Below, one piece after another: positions 53,894 through 62,755 of a stretch of DNA of 64,000 nucleotides; position 1 is the first letter of the stretch, and every line of letters starts with the position of its first letter. Below the pieces are notes generated by a model that was not told the DNA's origin, ran no database searches, and saw only the letters and a program-made list of their open reading frames with translations. The position numbers were made by a program, and so were the translations under genes. Origin of the DNA: Elusimicrobiota bacterium (GTDB taxonomy: Bacteria; Elusimicrobiota; Elusimicrobia; FEN-1173); contig JADKCG010000019.1 in the NCBI GenBank assembly GCA_016714745.1, forward strand, positions 1-64,000. Reading direction: 5' to 3'.

Positions 53894-54339
53894 TGCGCGA
53901 CATCTCAACTGAAATTATTATCGACGCCTCCCGTTCCGATGTCTGGCGGGTGTTGGTGGACATGCCGGGTTACAACCGTTGGAATCCATTTATGACTTAT
54001 GAGGGGGGCGAAGTGAAAGTTGGGGCAACACTTCACCTGAACGTGCATCTTCCCGGAGCCTGGGTGACCCCCACCCAAGTGCGAGTTCTGACCGTCAATC
54101 CGGAACAGGAACTGGTATGGTTAGGCCACTTTCTCAATATCCCTCGTTTAATTGATGGGTATCACTCCTTTCTGCTGATTGAAAACGGGCCCGACCAGAC
54201 ACGCTTGGTCCACAAAGAACATTTCGAAGGGGTTCTGCTCCCATTTTTCTTTGGCTGGTTCACAGAGAGAAAAATTAAACAGGGGATGGAGCGGATGAAT
54301 CCCGCGCTCAAACGGGTGGTGGAGACCGTGCGGCGATAA
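53893..54339 (+). CDS. SRPBCC (START-like) domain protein
   Basis: 148 residues of the SRPBCC lipid- or ligand-binding fold: TEIIIDASRSDVWRVLVDMP, YNRWNPFMTYEGGEVKVGAT, and C-terminal GMERMNPALKRVVETVRR. The start overlaps the hom stop (TAATG). The last 32 bp overlap the convergent acyltransferase gene. It binds a hydrophobic ligand of unknown identity. Confidence 0.85.
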   Translation: MRDISTEIIIDASRSDVWRVLVDMPGYNRWNPFMTYEGGEVKVGATLHLNVHLPGAWVTPTQVRVLTVNPEQELVWLGHFLNIPRLIDGYHSFLLIENGPDQTRLVHKEHFEGVLLPFFFGWFTERKIKQGMERMNPALKRVVETVRR

Positions 54340-55012
54340 CGTTTGTGTTGAGAGGGGGTCCTTTCACTTTCACCGCGGGAACCCCACCCCAGGTTTCGCC
54401 GGGGGGGATGAGTGTGTTTTGTCCGACAACCGATCCTGGAAGTAACACCGCCCCTGCTTCGATCCTCACCCCCGGTAAAAGGATACACCCCATTCCCACC
54501 GTGGCGCCCTTCCCGATATAGACGCAACGAAGGATGAACCGGTTTTGAGACATCACGTGTGACGTGACAATAACTCCTTCCCCCAGAACACAGTTGTCTT
54601 CCAACGTCGTCAGCGACGGGTCCAAAATTTTTGCACCCACAGCCACCTCCTTTCCAACGCGTGCCCCGAACAAGGCGTACAAACTCTGCCAAAAGAATAC
54701 AGGAAAAAAAACGGTAAGGGCTCGGGTTCCCAGTTCTTTCACCACGGACAACACTTTCCAAAGAGTGAATTGGGGGTGGCCTGTTGTGTACTCCCCCTCG
54801 CGCAGAGGCATGACCCGTCGCAGGACAGCCAAGGCGCCGGCCGTATATGCGCCGTAGAGCAAGAGGAACAGGACAACAAACCCGAGAGAGGCAAAATCTC
54901 CCAGGGCGGCCCTGACGGGGCCCCGCCCCAGCCACAGGGTGATCCCCGTGGCGAGCAGGACCAGAATGATGAAACAGTCGACGAGAATATAATCGAGAAT
55001 ATTCTTTTTCAT
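54308..55012 (-). CDS. Left-handed beta-helix (hexapeptide) acyltransferase, membrane-anchored
   Basis: 234 residues. Two N-terminal transmembrane helices (YILVDCFIILVLLATGITLW; LGFVVLFLLLYGAYTAGAL) and a PLREGEYTTGHPQFTLWK linker precede about six hexapeptide turns (VGAKILDPSLTTLEDNCV, IGKGATVGMGCILLPGVRIE, AGAVLLPGSVVGQNT). These proteins O-acylate sugars or other small molecules. The start overlaps the stop of the oxidoreductase-glycosyltransferase gene, so both are made together; an acylated glycoside product is a natural inference. Confidence 0.86.
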   Translation of the reverse strand: MKKNILDYILVDCFIILVLLATGITLWLGRGPVRAALGDFASLGFVVLFLLLYGAYTAGALAVLRRVMPLREGEYTTGHPQFTLWKVLSVVKELGTRALTVFFPVFFWQSLYALFGARVGKEVAVGAKILDPSLTTLEDNCVLGEGVIVTSHVMSQNRFILRCVYIGKGATVGMGCILLPGVRIEAGAVLLPGSVVGQNTLIPPGETWGGVPAVKVKGPPLNTNVIAARSPPPV

Positions 55013-57909
55013 TTGGTTTTCCCCCATGCCCGCGGCGTTTTCAAGGCTTCCTCCAAAACAGACTGAAACACATCGTTGGGCGCGGCGGCCATTTCCGTGC
55101 TCAAGAGGCTTGCGGTTTTTTGCGCTTGGGAGTCGTTCATCAGAGTCTGAACAGCTGAGATTAAATCTTTTTTTGCAAAGGTTCTCGCGCGAAGCAGTTT
55201 GGCCACTCCGGCGTCTTCGAACGTCGCCATGCTGAGGAACTGATCCACATTGCTGGCCAGTCCAATAAATGGTTTGCCCTCGCTGAGGGCTTGGTATCCG
55301 CTCATATTTCCCCCGTTGGTGATGACAAGCGCGGACCGGCGGGCGGCCTCTTTCCCAGGCAGGAAGTGAGTCAAAAAGGCGTTGGCGGGGGGGACCAATT
55401 TGGTTTGTCGGCCCGCTGTGGCGGCAACGACGGTGACGGGAAGCGTGCCCAAGGCATCGAGAACGCGCTGAAGAACGCCGTTTCTCCCTGAACTTCCCAG
55501 GTTGGCATAAATAACGGGACGGTCCGTCGGCAGGCTGTCCCACCAGTCGGGGAGGGGGACCTCTGGTGTCCACGAAATCGGGCCCATATACCGTTGGGTC
55601 TCAGAGATGGGTCTTCCGGGGAACAAGCGTTCGATGTCGGGAAACAGGGTCCAATCCGCGTCGCCCAGCGTATGCCGAAGATCGCCCAGCAAGGGCGGAA
55701 GTCCGTGTCGCCGACGCACCGCGTTGACAGGGCGTGCGTGTTTCGCGTAGCCCCATAATCGCAGGAGGTTAAAGAGCCCCTGGGCCATCTTTCGAGGGAG
55801 CCACTCCGTCATCACGTATTCAGGAATGATGTGGCGCATGTGGGTGGTCGGGCTATAATAGGCGTTCAAAATGCCGATATAGGGGATTTTCAACAGCCGT
55901 GTGCTGATGCTCAAAGACGGACGGAATTCACCGATGACAATGTCGGGCTGGAGCGTCTCACATAGGGCCAGCTCTTGTTGGACATACTTTTCAATGACGT
56001 CTTCGGTAAAAAAAACGCCCCCCCGTGAAACGATGCGATCGAAATCGGTGGAAGGAATGGATTCGATGTCGTGGCTTGAAAAAGGCGCGGGGCCTAGGAC
56101 GGCCCGATAGCGCGGGTCCGAAGCGAAATGGATGTCATAGAGGGTGGGGTCCAACTGTCGAGCGATTTGTAATAGGCGCGCCGGGTGGGAGAGCGCCACG
56201 GCGTCCGCCACAAAAAGAATTTTGGGCCGTTTTTCCGGACCGGCATTCACCGGAGGGATGAATTCTCTCACCATGGGCGCGTCGGCCTGAGTGTCTATGA
56301 TGTATTGGGCCACTCGAAGTGCGTTGGCCGCAATGGTTAAGGCCGGATTGACCCCGCCGCTAGATGGGAAAAATGAACTGTCAACGATGTACAGATTTTC
56401 CAGCCCATGGGCGCGATTCATTCGGTTCACCACACTCGTGCCGGGGTCTTCTCCCATGCGACAGGTCCCGCAGGCGTGGGCGAGGAGTTTGGAGTTCTTG
56501 GCGTTGGATAAAAGGAGGGTCGACCAGCGACCCAACGCCTTTCGCACAAGGGCGCGGGCGCTTCGGATGCGGCTCTCTTCTTCAGGGCTAATCGAATAGT
56601 GAATAGTGATGTCGGCTCCGGGCCCGCCTTCTTCCACGCGGTTTTCGGGAAATGGTAAGTCTTCTGTCATCAAGGCCATAAATCGGTAACGTTTGAGGAT
56701 GTGTTTTAATGCCCAAAGCACGAAAGGCCGGATCATGATCCAGCCAACTCTTTGCATAAGTCCTTCGGTGGCCACGTCGTTGTCTAAATCTTCCAAGATG
56801 ACTGGGAGCGGCGGCATGGTCCCGAAATCCGCCAATGTTCCAAACTTTTCGCCGTCGCGCAGGTAAAAATCATTGCATCCAATTTCCTTTTCATCCCCCT
56901 TCTCGTTCGGGGGGGCGGGGGAAAAAATCCCAATCAAATCAATGTAGTGGCGCATGAGGTTGCGCCCCACCAGGCCAGACGCGTTGCCGAGCCCCTGTGG
57001 CCATTGGGGGGAACGGGATTTGAGGAGAAGAACGGGCGAGAGAATCGCGCCGGCGGCCAGGGCGATGTTGTGGGCCCGAATAAAAACTGAGCGACCGGCC
57101 AGGTTCACTTCCACACCGCTGACACGGGGCCCCTCCGCCGCTATTTCCAAAACTTCCGCGTCGCAGAGAAGCGCGGCCCCGTGGTTTCGCAGAGCGGGTT
57201 CCAAGCAGATTTTGGCGGCGTCATTTTTACAATCGTATTCACAGAGAAAGCTGGAGCAAAAGGGGCAGGAGGTTCCCTCTTTGCGGGCCAAAGGGAGCGT
57301 GTAGGGGTGAAGTCCCTGATTGATAAGAGAGGACATCAGCCGGGTTCCTTCAGGGCTCAGGGGCGGACGGGAAGAGTAGTTGAATTCTTGATGGCTTCGA
57401 AGGGGGTCCGAACGGAGGCTGGTCACGCTGAAAAGAGCCTCAGCTTCTTTGTAATAGGGTTCCATCTCGTCAAAAAGTATGGGCCAACGTTCGGGCAATG
57501 CGCTTTTTGATCCTTTGTACCAACGCCCGGGTTCAAAGTCTTCTTTCCAAAACCGTTCCAAGACCATCCCGTACAAGGCGGAAGACCCGCCTGTACCAGA
57601 CCCGAGTATGGGTTTTATCCATCGACCGCGGGTGGCGTCCCAGATTTTCGTGTGGGACCGACCGGCGTTTTTATAGTCTTTGGCGCTTCGCTCGACAGGG
57701 GATGGGACCAGGGACTCCAGATAGTTTCCCGCCTTCTTATTTTGGTTGACCCGTTGATCCGCTCCTTTCTCAATAAACAGCACCCGTCGTCCGGCTTTGG
57801 CAAGGGCATGGCCGAAGGTCGAACCGCCCATACCCGTTCCGATGACGATCCAATCCCAAACCAGGTCAATTTCCGTTATGGATTCTTCCTGGTCTTGGCC
57901 CTTTTCCAT
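55009..57909 (-). CDS. GMC oxidoreductase / UGT-type glycosyltransferase fusion
   Basis: 966 residues in one frame. Residues 1-545 are a GMC oxidoreductase: FAD motif VIGTGMGGSTFGHALAKAG (Gly24, 26, 29), a Cys cluster (CPFCSSFLCEYDC) and the C-terminal signature HACGTCRMGEDPG with NLYIVDSSFFPSSGGVNPA. From about residue 557 (KRPKILFVADAVALSHPARL) a GT-B glycosyltransferase of the GT1 type follows, with YANLGSSGRNGVL and the donor-binding region NGGNMSGYQALSEGKPFIGL. The plain reading is oxidation of an alcohol, perhaps a sterol- or polyketide-like lipid, and glycosylation of it by the same polypeptide. GGGGGCGCC lies before the ATG. Confidence 0.9.
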   Translation of the reverse strand: MEKGQDQEESITEIDLVWDWIVIGTGMGGSTFGHALAKAGRRVLFIEKGADQRVNQNKKAGNYLESLVPSPVERSAKDYKNAGRSHTKIWDATRGRWIKPILGSGTGGSSALYGMVLERFWKEDFEPGRWYKGSKSALPERWPILFDEMEPYYKEAEALFSVTSLRSDPLRSHQEFNYSSRPPLSPEGTRLMSSLINQGLHPYTLPLARKEGTSCPFCSSFLCEYDCKNDAAKICLEPALRNHGAALLCDAEVLEIAAEGPRVSGVEVNLAGRSVFIRAHNIALAAGAILSPVLLLKSRSPQWPQGLGNASGLVGRNLMRHYIDLIGIFSPAPPNEKGDEKEIGCNDFYLRDGEKFGTLADFGTMPPLPVILEDLDNDVATEGLMQRVGWIMIRPFVLWALKHILKRYRFMALMTEDLPFPENRVEEGGPGADITIHYSISPEEESRIRSARALVRKALGRWSTLLLSNAKNSKLLAHACGTCRMGEDPGTSVVNRMNRAHGLENLYIVDSSFFPSSGGVNPALTIAANALRVAQYIIDTQADAPMVREFIPPVNAGPEKRPKILFVADAVALSHPARLLQIARQLDPTLYDIHFASDPRYRAVLGPAPFSSHDIESIPSTDFDRIVSRGGVFFTEDVIEKYVQQELALCETLQPDIVIGEFRPSLSISTRLLKIPYIGILNAYYSPTTHMRHIIPEYVMTEWLPRKMAQGLFNLLRLWGYAKHARPVNAVRRRHGLPPLLGDLRHTLGDADWTLFPDIERLFPGRPISETQRYMGPISWTPEVPLPDWWDSLPTDRPVIYANLGSSGRNGVLQRVLDALGTLPVTVVAATAGRQTKLVPPANAFLTHFLPGKEAARRSALVITNGGNMSGYQALSEGKPFIGLASNVDQFLSMATFEDAGVAKLLRARTFAKKDLISAVQTLMNDSQAQKTASLLSTEMAAAPNDVFQSVLEEALKTPRAWGKTK

Positions 57910-57997
57910 GGCGCCCCCTGATTCTGTGTTTATTCATTCCCGCTTTCCCCACCAGTATACATACCACACGTAATGAGAATGTGCCAGGGGTGTCACA

Positions 57998-58014
57998 TTT
58001 TGTGTAACACAAAA
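57998..58014. promoter_or_regulatory. Perfect inverted repeat, possible operator
   Basis: TTTTGTGT-A-ACACAAAA, 8-bp arms about one central base. It is in the 330-bp gap between the divergent fusion gene (start 57909) and the methyltransferase gene (start 58240). No regulator gene is adjacent, so its ligand or protein is unknown. The rest of the gap holds only the family-D repeat. Confidence 0.4.
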
Positions 58015-58022
58015 ATATAAAA

Positions 58023-58075
58023 CAGCTGTCCGGGGAATAAATGCATTGTATTCGTCATTCCCAAACGACAACGAA
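58023..58075 (+). repeat. Dispersed intergenic repeat, family D (copy 3)
   Basis: AGCTGTCCGGGGAATAAAT, GCATTGTA, TTCGTCATTCCCAAACGAC. It shares all blocks with 1880-1946 (other strand) and most with 38780-38834. Confidence 0.62.
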
Positions 58076-58239
58076 ACAGTGCGAATTATCAATCCAGTTC
58101 AGTCCCTCCTCCTCACTCATGGACATTCGCGCTGGAACCGGGGTGTAATTATTCTTGGCCACTCCCCGTCTTACTCTTTAGGGACGATGTGTGAAGGCGG
58201 GCCGTATGGATCGAAAAGCAATTCAAAGGGGGCGCACCT

Positions 58240-59205
58240 ATGGATACGTTAGGAGACTCAAAAGGTTTCTATTGCAATATCTGTGATAAAACATCATATA
58301 AGCCTTCCGACCAATCCTGGGTCGCTTGCAACGTTCGGGCGTTTTGCCAAGAACAATTTCAGGTCTGGCGTTGCCGGGACTGCGGCTCTCTCCACTGCGA
58401 GGGTTCCTTTAACGCGAAGCGATACTACGCCGGATACCCCATGAAAACGAGACGACTCGACTACGGCGCACGGGCCGCCTACCGGGGTCTGGTATCCCGC
58501 TTGGAGCGCGAGGGCGTTCCCCGGGGCGCCCGGATCTTGGACTACGGTTGCGGATCTGGGACTTTGGTTGAATATCTGAGACAGGCCGGTTATGACGCAA
58601 AGGGCTACGATCCCCACGTCCCGGACCATTCGACCGATACGCTTTTACACACGACCTATGACGTCGTTGTCAGCGTTGATGTTTTGGAGCATGAAGAGGA
58701 CCCCGCTGACGCCCTCCGGCGTTTAACAACATTGGTCCGTCCCGGAGGCTGGGTCCTCCTGTCCACGCCCAACGCCACCGGCATTGATCTCAAACGCCCC
58801 GACTATTTCGCCTTGGCGATTCATGCCCCCTACCATCGGCATATTCTCTCCCCGGAGGCGCTCCTCCGGTTGGCCGCCCAGGCGGGGTTATCGATTTCGA
58901 ATTTTTCCCGCCGGCACGTCACCGACACGCCCTGGCCTCTGGCCAACTTCGCCTTGTTCAGGGAATACACGCGGCGGATCGACAACACACTGGACGCGGC
59001 TTTTGATCCGCCCCGGTACGATCTCCTGTGGCGGCACCCCCGCCTGGTGTTTTGGGGCCTCTTGGGATACTTTTTCGGAGATGACTCCCAGATGACCGCC
59101 TTGTTCCGTCGGTCGGAAAAAGCGATGCCTCCTTCTCGAACAAACCGGGTGAGATCTCCCCGCCGCGAAATCGAGCCGGTCGGCGACCTTGGAATAATGG
59201 CTTAG
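58240..59205 (+). CDS. SAM-dependent methyltransferase with N-terminal zinc ribbon
   Basis: 321 residues. The zinc-ribbon part (CNICDK; WRCRDCGSLHCEG) precedes a class I methyltransferase domain: ILDYGCGSGTLVEYLRQAGY, DVVVSVDVLEHEEDP, RPGGWVLLSTPNATGIDLKR. AGGGGG precedes the ATG. It shares its architecture with 32988-33872. Divergent from the GMC/UGT fusion across a palindrome, so it may modify the same product; this is inference. Confidence 0.86.
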   Translation: MDTLGDSKGFYCNICDKTSYKPSDQSWVACNVRAFCQEQFQVWRCRDCGSLHCEGSFNAKRYYAGYPMKTRRLDYGARAAYRGLVSRLEREGVPRGARILDYGCGSGTLVEYLRQAGYDAKGYDPHVPDHSTDTLLHTTYDVVVSVDVLEHEEDPADALRRLTTLVRPGGWVLLSTPNATGIDLKRPDYFALAIHAPYHRHILSPEALLRLAAQAGLSISNFSRRHVTDTPWPLANFALFREYTRRIDNTLDAAFDPPRYDLLWRHPRLVFWGLLGYFFGDDSQMTALFRRSEKAMPPSRTNRVRSPRREIEPVGDLGIMA

Positions 59206-59254
59206 GCAGAAGTCTTCGGCTCGGATCCTTGGCAGGGTCTGCCCTTGCCAGTCG

Positions 59255-59281
59255 ATGGGGAGGAGTGTAGAATCCTCCCAT
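59255..59281 (+). promoter_or_regulatory. Hairpin upstream of the second ECF sigma gene
   Basis: ATGGGGAGGA pairs with TCCTCCCAT (one bulged G) around an 8-nt loop, 44 nt before the ATG at 59326. It holds the only purine-rich ribosome-binding-like sequence in the area. It may be a translation control element or a terminator of upstream transcription. Confidence 0.35.
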
Positions 59282-59325
59282 ATGGTCTCAACCCTCTTTT
59301 TAGAAACACGGATTTTTTTTCATTG

Positions 59326-59874
59326 ATGCAAGAAGGACTTCCCCCGTTTGAGAGAATCTTCGACGAAAACAAGGGCAAGGTTTTCCGCTTGATCCTTCGC
59401 TTGGTGGGGCGTCCGTCCGAAGCCGAGGACCTCACGCAAAAGGTTTTTCTTCGGGCTTACCAAAAACTTGAAAGTTTTCGCGGAGAAAGTGAAGTCTTCA
59501 GCTGGCTGTATCGAGTGGCCATGAACGTCGCCGTGGACTTTTTGAGGACCGGCGCCGTCCGACACAAGGAGGTGAGTTTGGACACCCCCCTCCACGCGGG
59601 AGAACCGGAAGGGCCTTCTCAATCGGAGGGACTCCCGTCGGCCGATCAGACCCCGGAGGAAACCGCGCTCTCCAGCGAAGTGTCGGAAGCGGTCCGGCAA
59701 GCCATCGCCTCTTTGAGCGAAAACTATCGGGCGCCCCTGATTCTCCGCGATATGGACGGCATGGATTATGAAGAAATCGCCAACGTGTTGCAACTGATCG
59801 TCAGCAATGTGGCCGCTCGCATTTTCAGAGCGAGAAATCAGCTCAAAAAAAAGTTAGCGGGGTGGGTGCAATGA
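59326..59874 (+). CDS. RNA polymerase ECF sigma factor (second)
   Basis: 182 residues. Region 2: FERIFDENKGKVFRLILRLV, AEDLTQKVFLRAYQKLESFR, EVFSWLYRVAMNVAVDFLR. Region 4: SENYRAPLILRDMDGMDYEE, IANVLQL. Instead of the usual GTVKSR turn it reads IVSNVAARIFRARNQLKKKL, an odd helix-turn-helix loop. The ATG at 59326 lacks a ribosome-binding site; an in-frame TTG at 59245 is possible. It is followed by its anti-sigma factor and by exported and outer-membrane genes that are likely targets. Confidence 0.9.
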   Translation: MQEGLPPFERIFDENKGKVFRLILRLVGRPSEAEDLTQKVFLRAYQKLESFRGESEVFSWLYRVAMNVAVDFLRTGAVRHKEVSLDTPLHAGEPEGPSQSEGLPSADQTPEETALSSEVSEAVRQAIASLSENYRAPLILRDMDGMDYEEIANVLQLIVSNVAARIFRARNQLKKKLAGWVQ

Positions 59875-59953
59875 TTTGGGGGTTGCGCCCGTCTTACTCA
59901 GTGGAAGGGTCCGATGCCTGAACGAGGGGCGTGGACCCAGGACGACAAAAACC

Positions 59954-60417
59954 ATGACTAAATGTGATCCCTATAAAAAGTTGATCCAACGGGCCCTGGA
60001 CGGGGTTCTCCCTGCCTTGGAAGGAGAAGGTTTGTCTCGGCATCTCGCCACCTGCGCCGAATGCCGAGCGGAACAAGCCGTGATGGGCCGTATTCAACGG
60101 TTGGTGGTGCGGACCGGAACCCTCCCGGAAGGCGCGGACGTGGGCCCCCATTCGACGCCCGGTTCTACGCCGCGCTCCGGCGGCAGTCCGAGAGTTCTCC
60201 CCTGTGGGTCCGGATATGGAAACCCCTCGCGGCCGTGGGGTTCGCCGTGGGACTGGTTTCAGTGGGCCTGTGGCGCCCCTGGGCGCCCGTCCCAAAAACC
60301 GTTTCATTTCAGGAGGACCCCCTGCTTTCAGCTTCCAACCAATCGGCGCGTTCCACCGAGGAACGGACGCGGGCCGATGAACGGGCGCGATGGATTCTCC
60401 GGGGGGTGCCGCTGTGA
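59954..60417 (+). CDS. Anti-sigma factor with zinc-finger N-terminus (one frameshift)
   Basis: About 155 codons. The N-terminus has the anti-sigma zinc-binding motif HLATCAECRAEQ (His-x3-Cys-x2-Cys) after LIQRALDGVLPALEGEGLSR. After a break near 60141-60146, where one extra G restores ADVGPPFDARFYAALRRQ, there is one membrane helix (WKPLAAVGFAVGLVSVGLW) and a short periplasmic tail. The start at 59954 is 79 bp after the sigma gene. The stop overlaps the next gene (GTGA). Confidence 0.8.
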
Positions 60418-61412
60418 GCGATGGGAGAGAACGACTTAGGCGGACCAAAACAGCCGTGTGCACCGTCCTGATGGCGGCGGCGATGACCCACGCGATGGAC
60501 CACCGGGCGGAATACGCTCGAGAAATTGGAATGGGCCGCGAAATCCGCGAAGCCCAGCAAGACTACTATGCGGAAACACGGCGAACCCAAGCGGAAAGCG
60601 GACGCGATGTGATCGATGCGGAAGGCGTGCGGGTCCGCGTGGAACAGTATCTGCTCCGACCCGCTCCGAACCAAGTGGAAACCCGAATCTTCAACTCCCG
60701 CGAAGGGCGGACCGACCAATTTTCAGCTCTGAAAACCTTTAACAAAGCTCTTCCCGAACAGTTGTCGGATCTCGGTCCCACGTTTTCTCTCGAATCCGAA
60801 GCCCTCCTGACGTTTAACGATTCCCTCCTTTCGCTTTCCGGATTGTATTTAACCGAAATCGACAGACGGTTCAGCCATGGGGACCACCGTTATCGCGAAT
60901 GGGGGACCGGCGGATTTACGGTCGCCCATCCGAGCGGGCTGTCGGCGTACCACCTCTTTGCCCGGCTCGACATTCAGGTGAATGGAGTCACCAAGGTCGA
61001 ACTCAAGAACCAGGCCGCCTGGCCCTACGACCTGTACCGTTCCGCCAGCTTTTTCCTGCCACTGCCTTCCAGCCGATTTGCGGACGGAACCGGCGGGCTC
61101 ACGGGGAATAAGCCGACCACGGAAAACAATAACGAGATCTCCCCCTGGCAGGGATATGCCTCGTTCCTGTTCGATGGCGGGAGCTCCCTGTCGATGAACG
61201 GCGCCGTCACCGACCCGGCGGGAAATCTCCGCCCCTTGGTTTTCGGCGAAACCTGGACAGACAAGGATTATTTCAACAATCTATCCATTCGCGCCACCGA
61301 ATTCGGAGGAGACGAAATCCGCTTGCTGATTCCCCTCACGGCGACCAGCGGTCCTTTCATGCTCCAGCCCTTTTCAAACAATGCGACCAATGGCCTTCAA
61401 TTTTTTCCGTGA
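60414..61412 (+). CDS. Hypothetical exported protein of the second ECF locus
   Basis: 332 residues from the GTG at 60414, which overlaps the anti-sigma stop. A signal-like segment (KTAVCTVLMAAAMTHAMD) is followed by a helical region (REIREAQQDYYAETRRTQAE) and a beta-rich part. The fragment SGLSAYHLFARLDIQVNGVT and the FLFDGGSSLSMNG block have no family I know. Likely periplasmic and controlled by the sigma/anti-sigma pair. Confidence 0.7.
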   Translation: MSDGRERLRRTKTAVCTVLMAAAMTHAMDHRAEYAREIGMGREIREAQQDYYAETRRTQAESGRDVIDAEGVRVRVEQYLLRPAPNQVETRIFNSREGRTDQFSALKTFNKALPEQLSDLGPTFSLESEALLTFNDSLLSLSGLYLTEIDRRFSHGDHRYREWGTGGFTVAHPSGLSAYHLFARLDIQVNGVTKVELKNQAAWPYDLYRSASFFLPLPSSRFADGTGGLTGNKPTTENNNEISPWQGYASFLFDGGSSLSMNGAVTDPAGNLRPLVFGETWTDKDYFNNLSIRATEFGGDEIRLLIPLTATSGPFMLQPFSNNATNGLQFFP

Positions 61413-61510
61413 CGGCTCTGACCCTCCCCGTCGACGCGGGCCGCCCGCCTTTCCGATCCCAGCGGACGTGGACAGGGGTTCCAACATATTTATGATCATC
61501 GGCCCTTGTG

Positions 61511-62755
61511 ATGAGATCGTTTAAACCCCATAAAAAGAGCCGGGGCTTCCTCCCGCTTTTTAAAATCACCGCCGCTTTTTTGGTGGCGTGGACCGCGGCG
61601 CCATTGAAAGCGGGACCGAAAATCCTTCCCCTCTTTAACGCCAGCCTCCAAGGGGGTGGATCCTATTTCAATGACCAGTCCACGGGGTTTAAGGGGACGG
61701 GCTATCTGGAGGTCGTCCCCGTTCTTGAATTCTCCGACCGCTTCGCGCTTCTTCCCCTGGTCCGCGCCAGCTACTCCGGCAGTCAAACCGCGATCCGCAT
61801 CATCGACGAACAAACGCTTTTTGAACAGGAACAAGCCACCCAAGTCGAGATGGGGGGCACCTGGCGATTCGCCTCCGATTGGAAATTGGCGGGCGCGGCC
61901 GGAGGCGCGGCCACCTTCCTGAAGGAAACCGCCGACGAAACGTGGGGCGACGGACTCTACGACCACCGCCACCTCTACGCCAACCTGGCGGTGGAACGAA
62001 AGTTCAGGCCCTGGGGCCGCCCGTCCCTTTGGCGGGTCGGGGCCGAACTCGCCGAGACCCGCTTCCCCAACTATGAAACTCTGGCCAGCCAGGTGGGACA
62101 GGCGTTGGCGGGAACCCACACGCTTGACGTTCGCTCCACCCAACTTTTTTTTCGGGGAGAAAGCGCCCTGACGGGGCGGTTGTACTCCACCTACGATCTT
62201 CGCCTCACCGTGGACGACTACGCCGACCAGAAGGTGGTCACCCCAACGGGTTATTCCAACGATGAAAATCGCCAAGATTGGCGCTCTCTGGTGCGCGGAC
62301 GGCTGGACTTCGCCCTTCTTCCCAAGAAGGCCCGGCAATTGAACGTGGGGATGGAACTCTCCGCCAAGGTGCGGGATTCCAACCAAAACGAGTTGGATCC
62401 CGTTCGGGGAGATTTCTTCGCCGGATACTACGACTATTACGAATTCGCCGCCGCGCCGTCGGTCATGCTTCGATGGGATCGATCCCGCGCCGTCTTAACA
62501 TTGGGCGCCGACGTGGCCCGCCGCCAATACCCTCGCCGCCCCGCCCAAAACGAAGCGGGTCTTAGCGGCTCGGAAGATCTTGTGACCTGGTTAACCACGG
62601 GACATCTCCAGTTTTCCATCCCTGTTCACGGAAACCTCCGCGCCGTCACGAGCGTTCAGCGGGTGTGGGCGGATTCGAACACGAATTATCAGGGATTTTA
62701 CACCTACGATTACACCTCGTTCAGTTACCTGGCCGGGTTTTCTTATGCCTACTGA
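61511..62755 (+). CDS. Outer-membrane beta-barrel protein
   Basis: 414 residues. After a signal peptide (FKITAAFLVAWTAAPLKAG) the sequence alternates aromatic and polar residues in strand-length blocks (VEMGGTWRFASDWKLAGAA, TGRLYSTYDLRLTVDDYADQ) and ends YTSFSYLAGFSYAY, an aromatic C-terminus as needed by the BAM complex. The ATG at 61511 is one codon after a GTG. Its 3' end overlaps the next gene by 11 bp. Transport or surface role unknown. Confidence 0.78.
   Translation: MRSFKPHKKSRGFLPLFKITAAFLVAWTAAPLKAGPKILPLFNASLQGGGSYFNDQSTGFKGTGYLEVVPVLEFSDRFALLPLVRASYSGSQTAIRIIDEQTLFEQEQATQVEMGGTWRFASDWKLAGAAGGAATFLKETADETWGDGLYDHRHLYANLAVERKFRPWGRPSLWRVGAELAETRFPNYETLASQVGQALAGTHTLDVRSTQLFFRGESALTGRLYSTYDLRLTVDDYADQKVVTPTGYSNDENRQDWRSLVRGRLDFALLPKKARQLNVGMELSAKVRDSNQNELDPVRGDFFAGYYDYYEFAAAPSVMLRWDRSRAVLTLGADVARRQYPRRPAQNEAGLSGSEDLVTWLTTGHLQFSIPVHGNLRAVTSVQRVWADSNTNYQGFYTYDYTSFSYLAGFSYAY

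Noticed and set aside
54308..55573. Extension of the hexapeptide acyltransferase to 421 codons
   Set aside because: The extra N-terminus overlaps the glycosyltransferase part of the fusion gene and has no domain; the ATG at 55012 with stop overlap and membrane helix is the better start.
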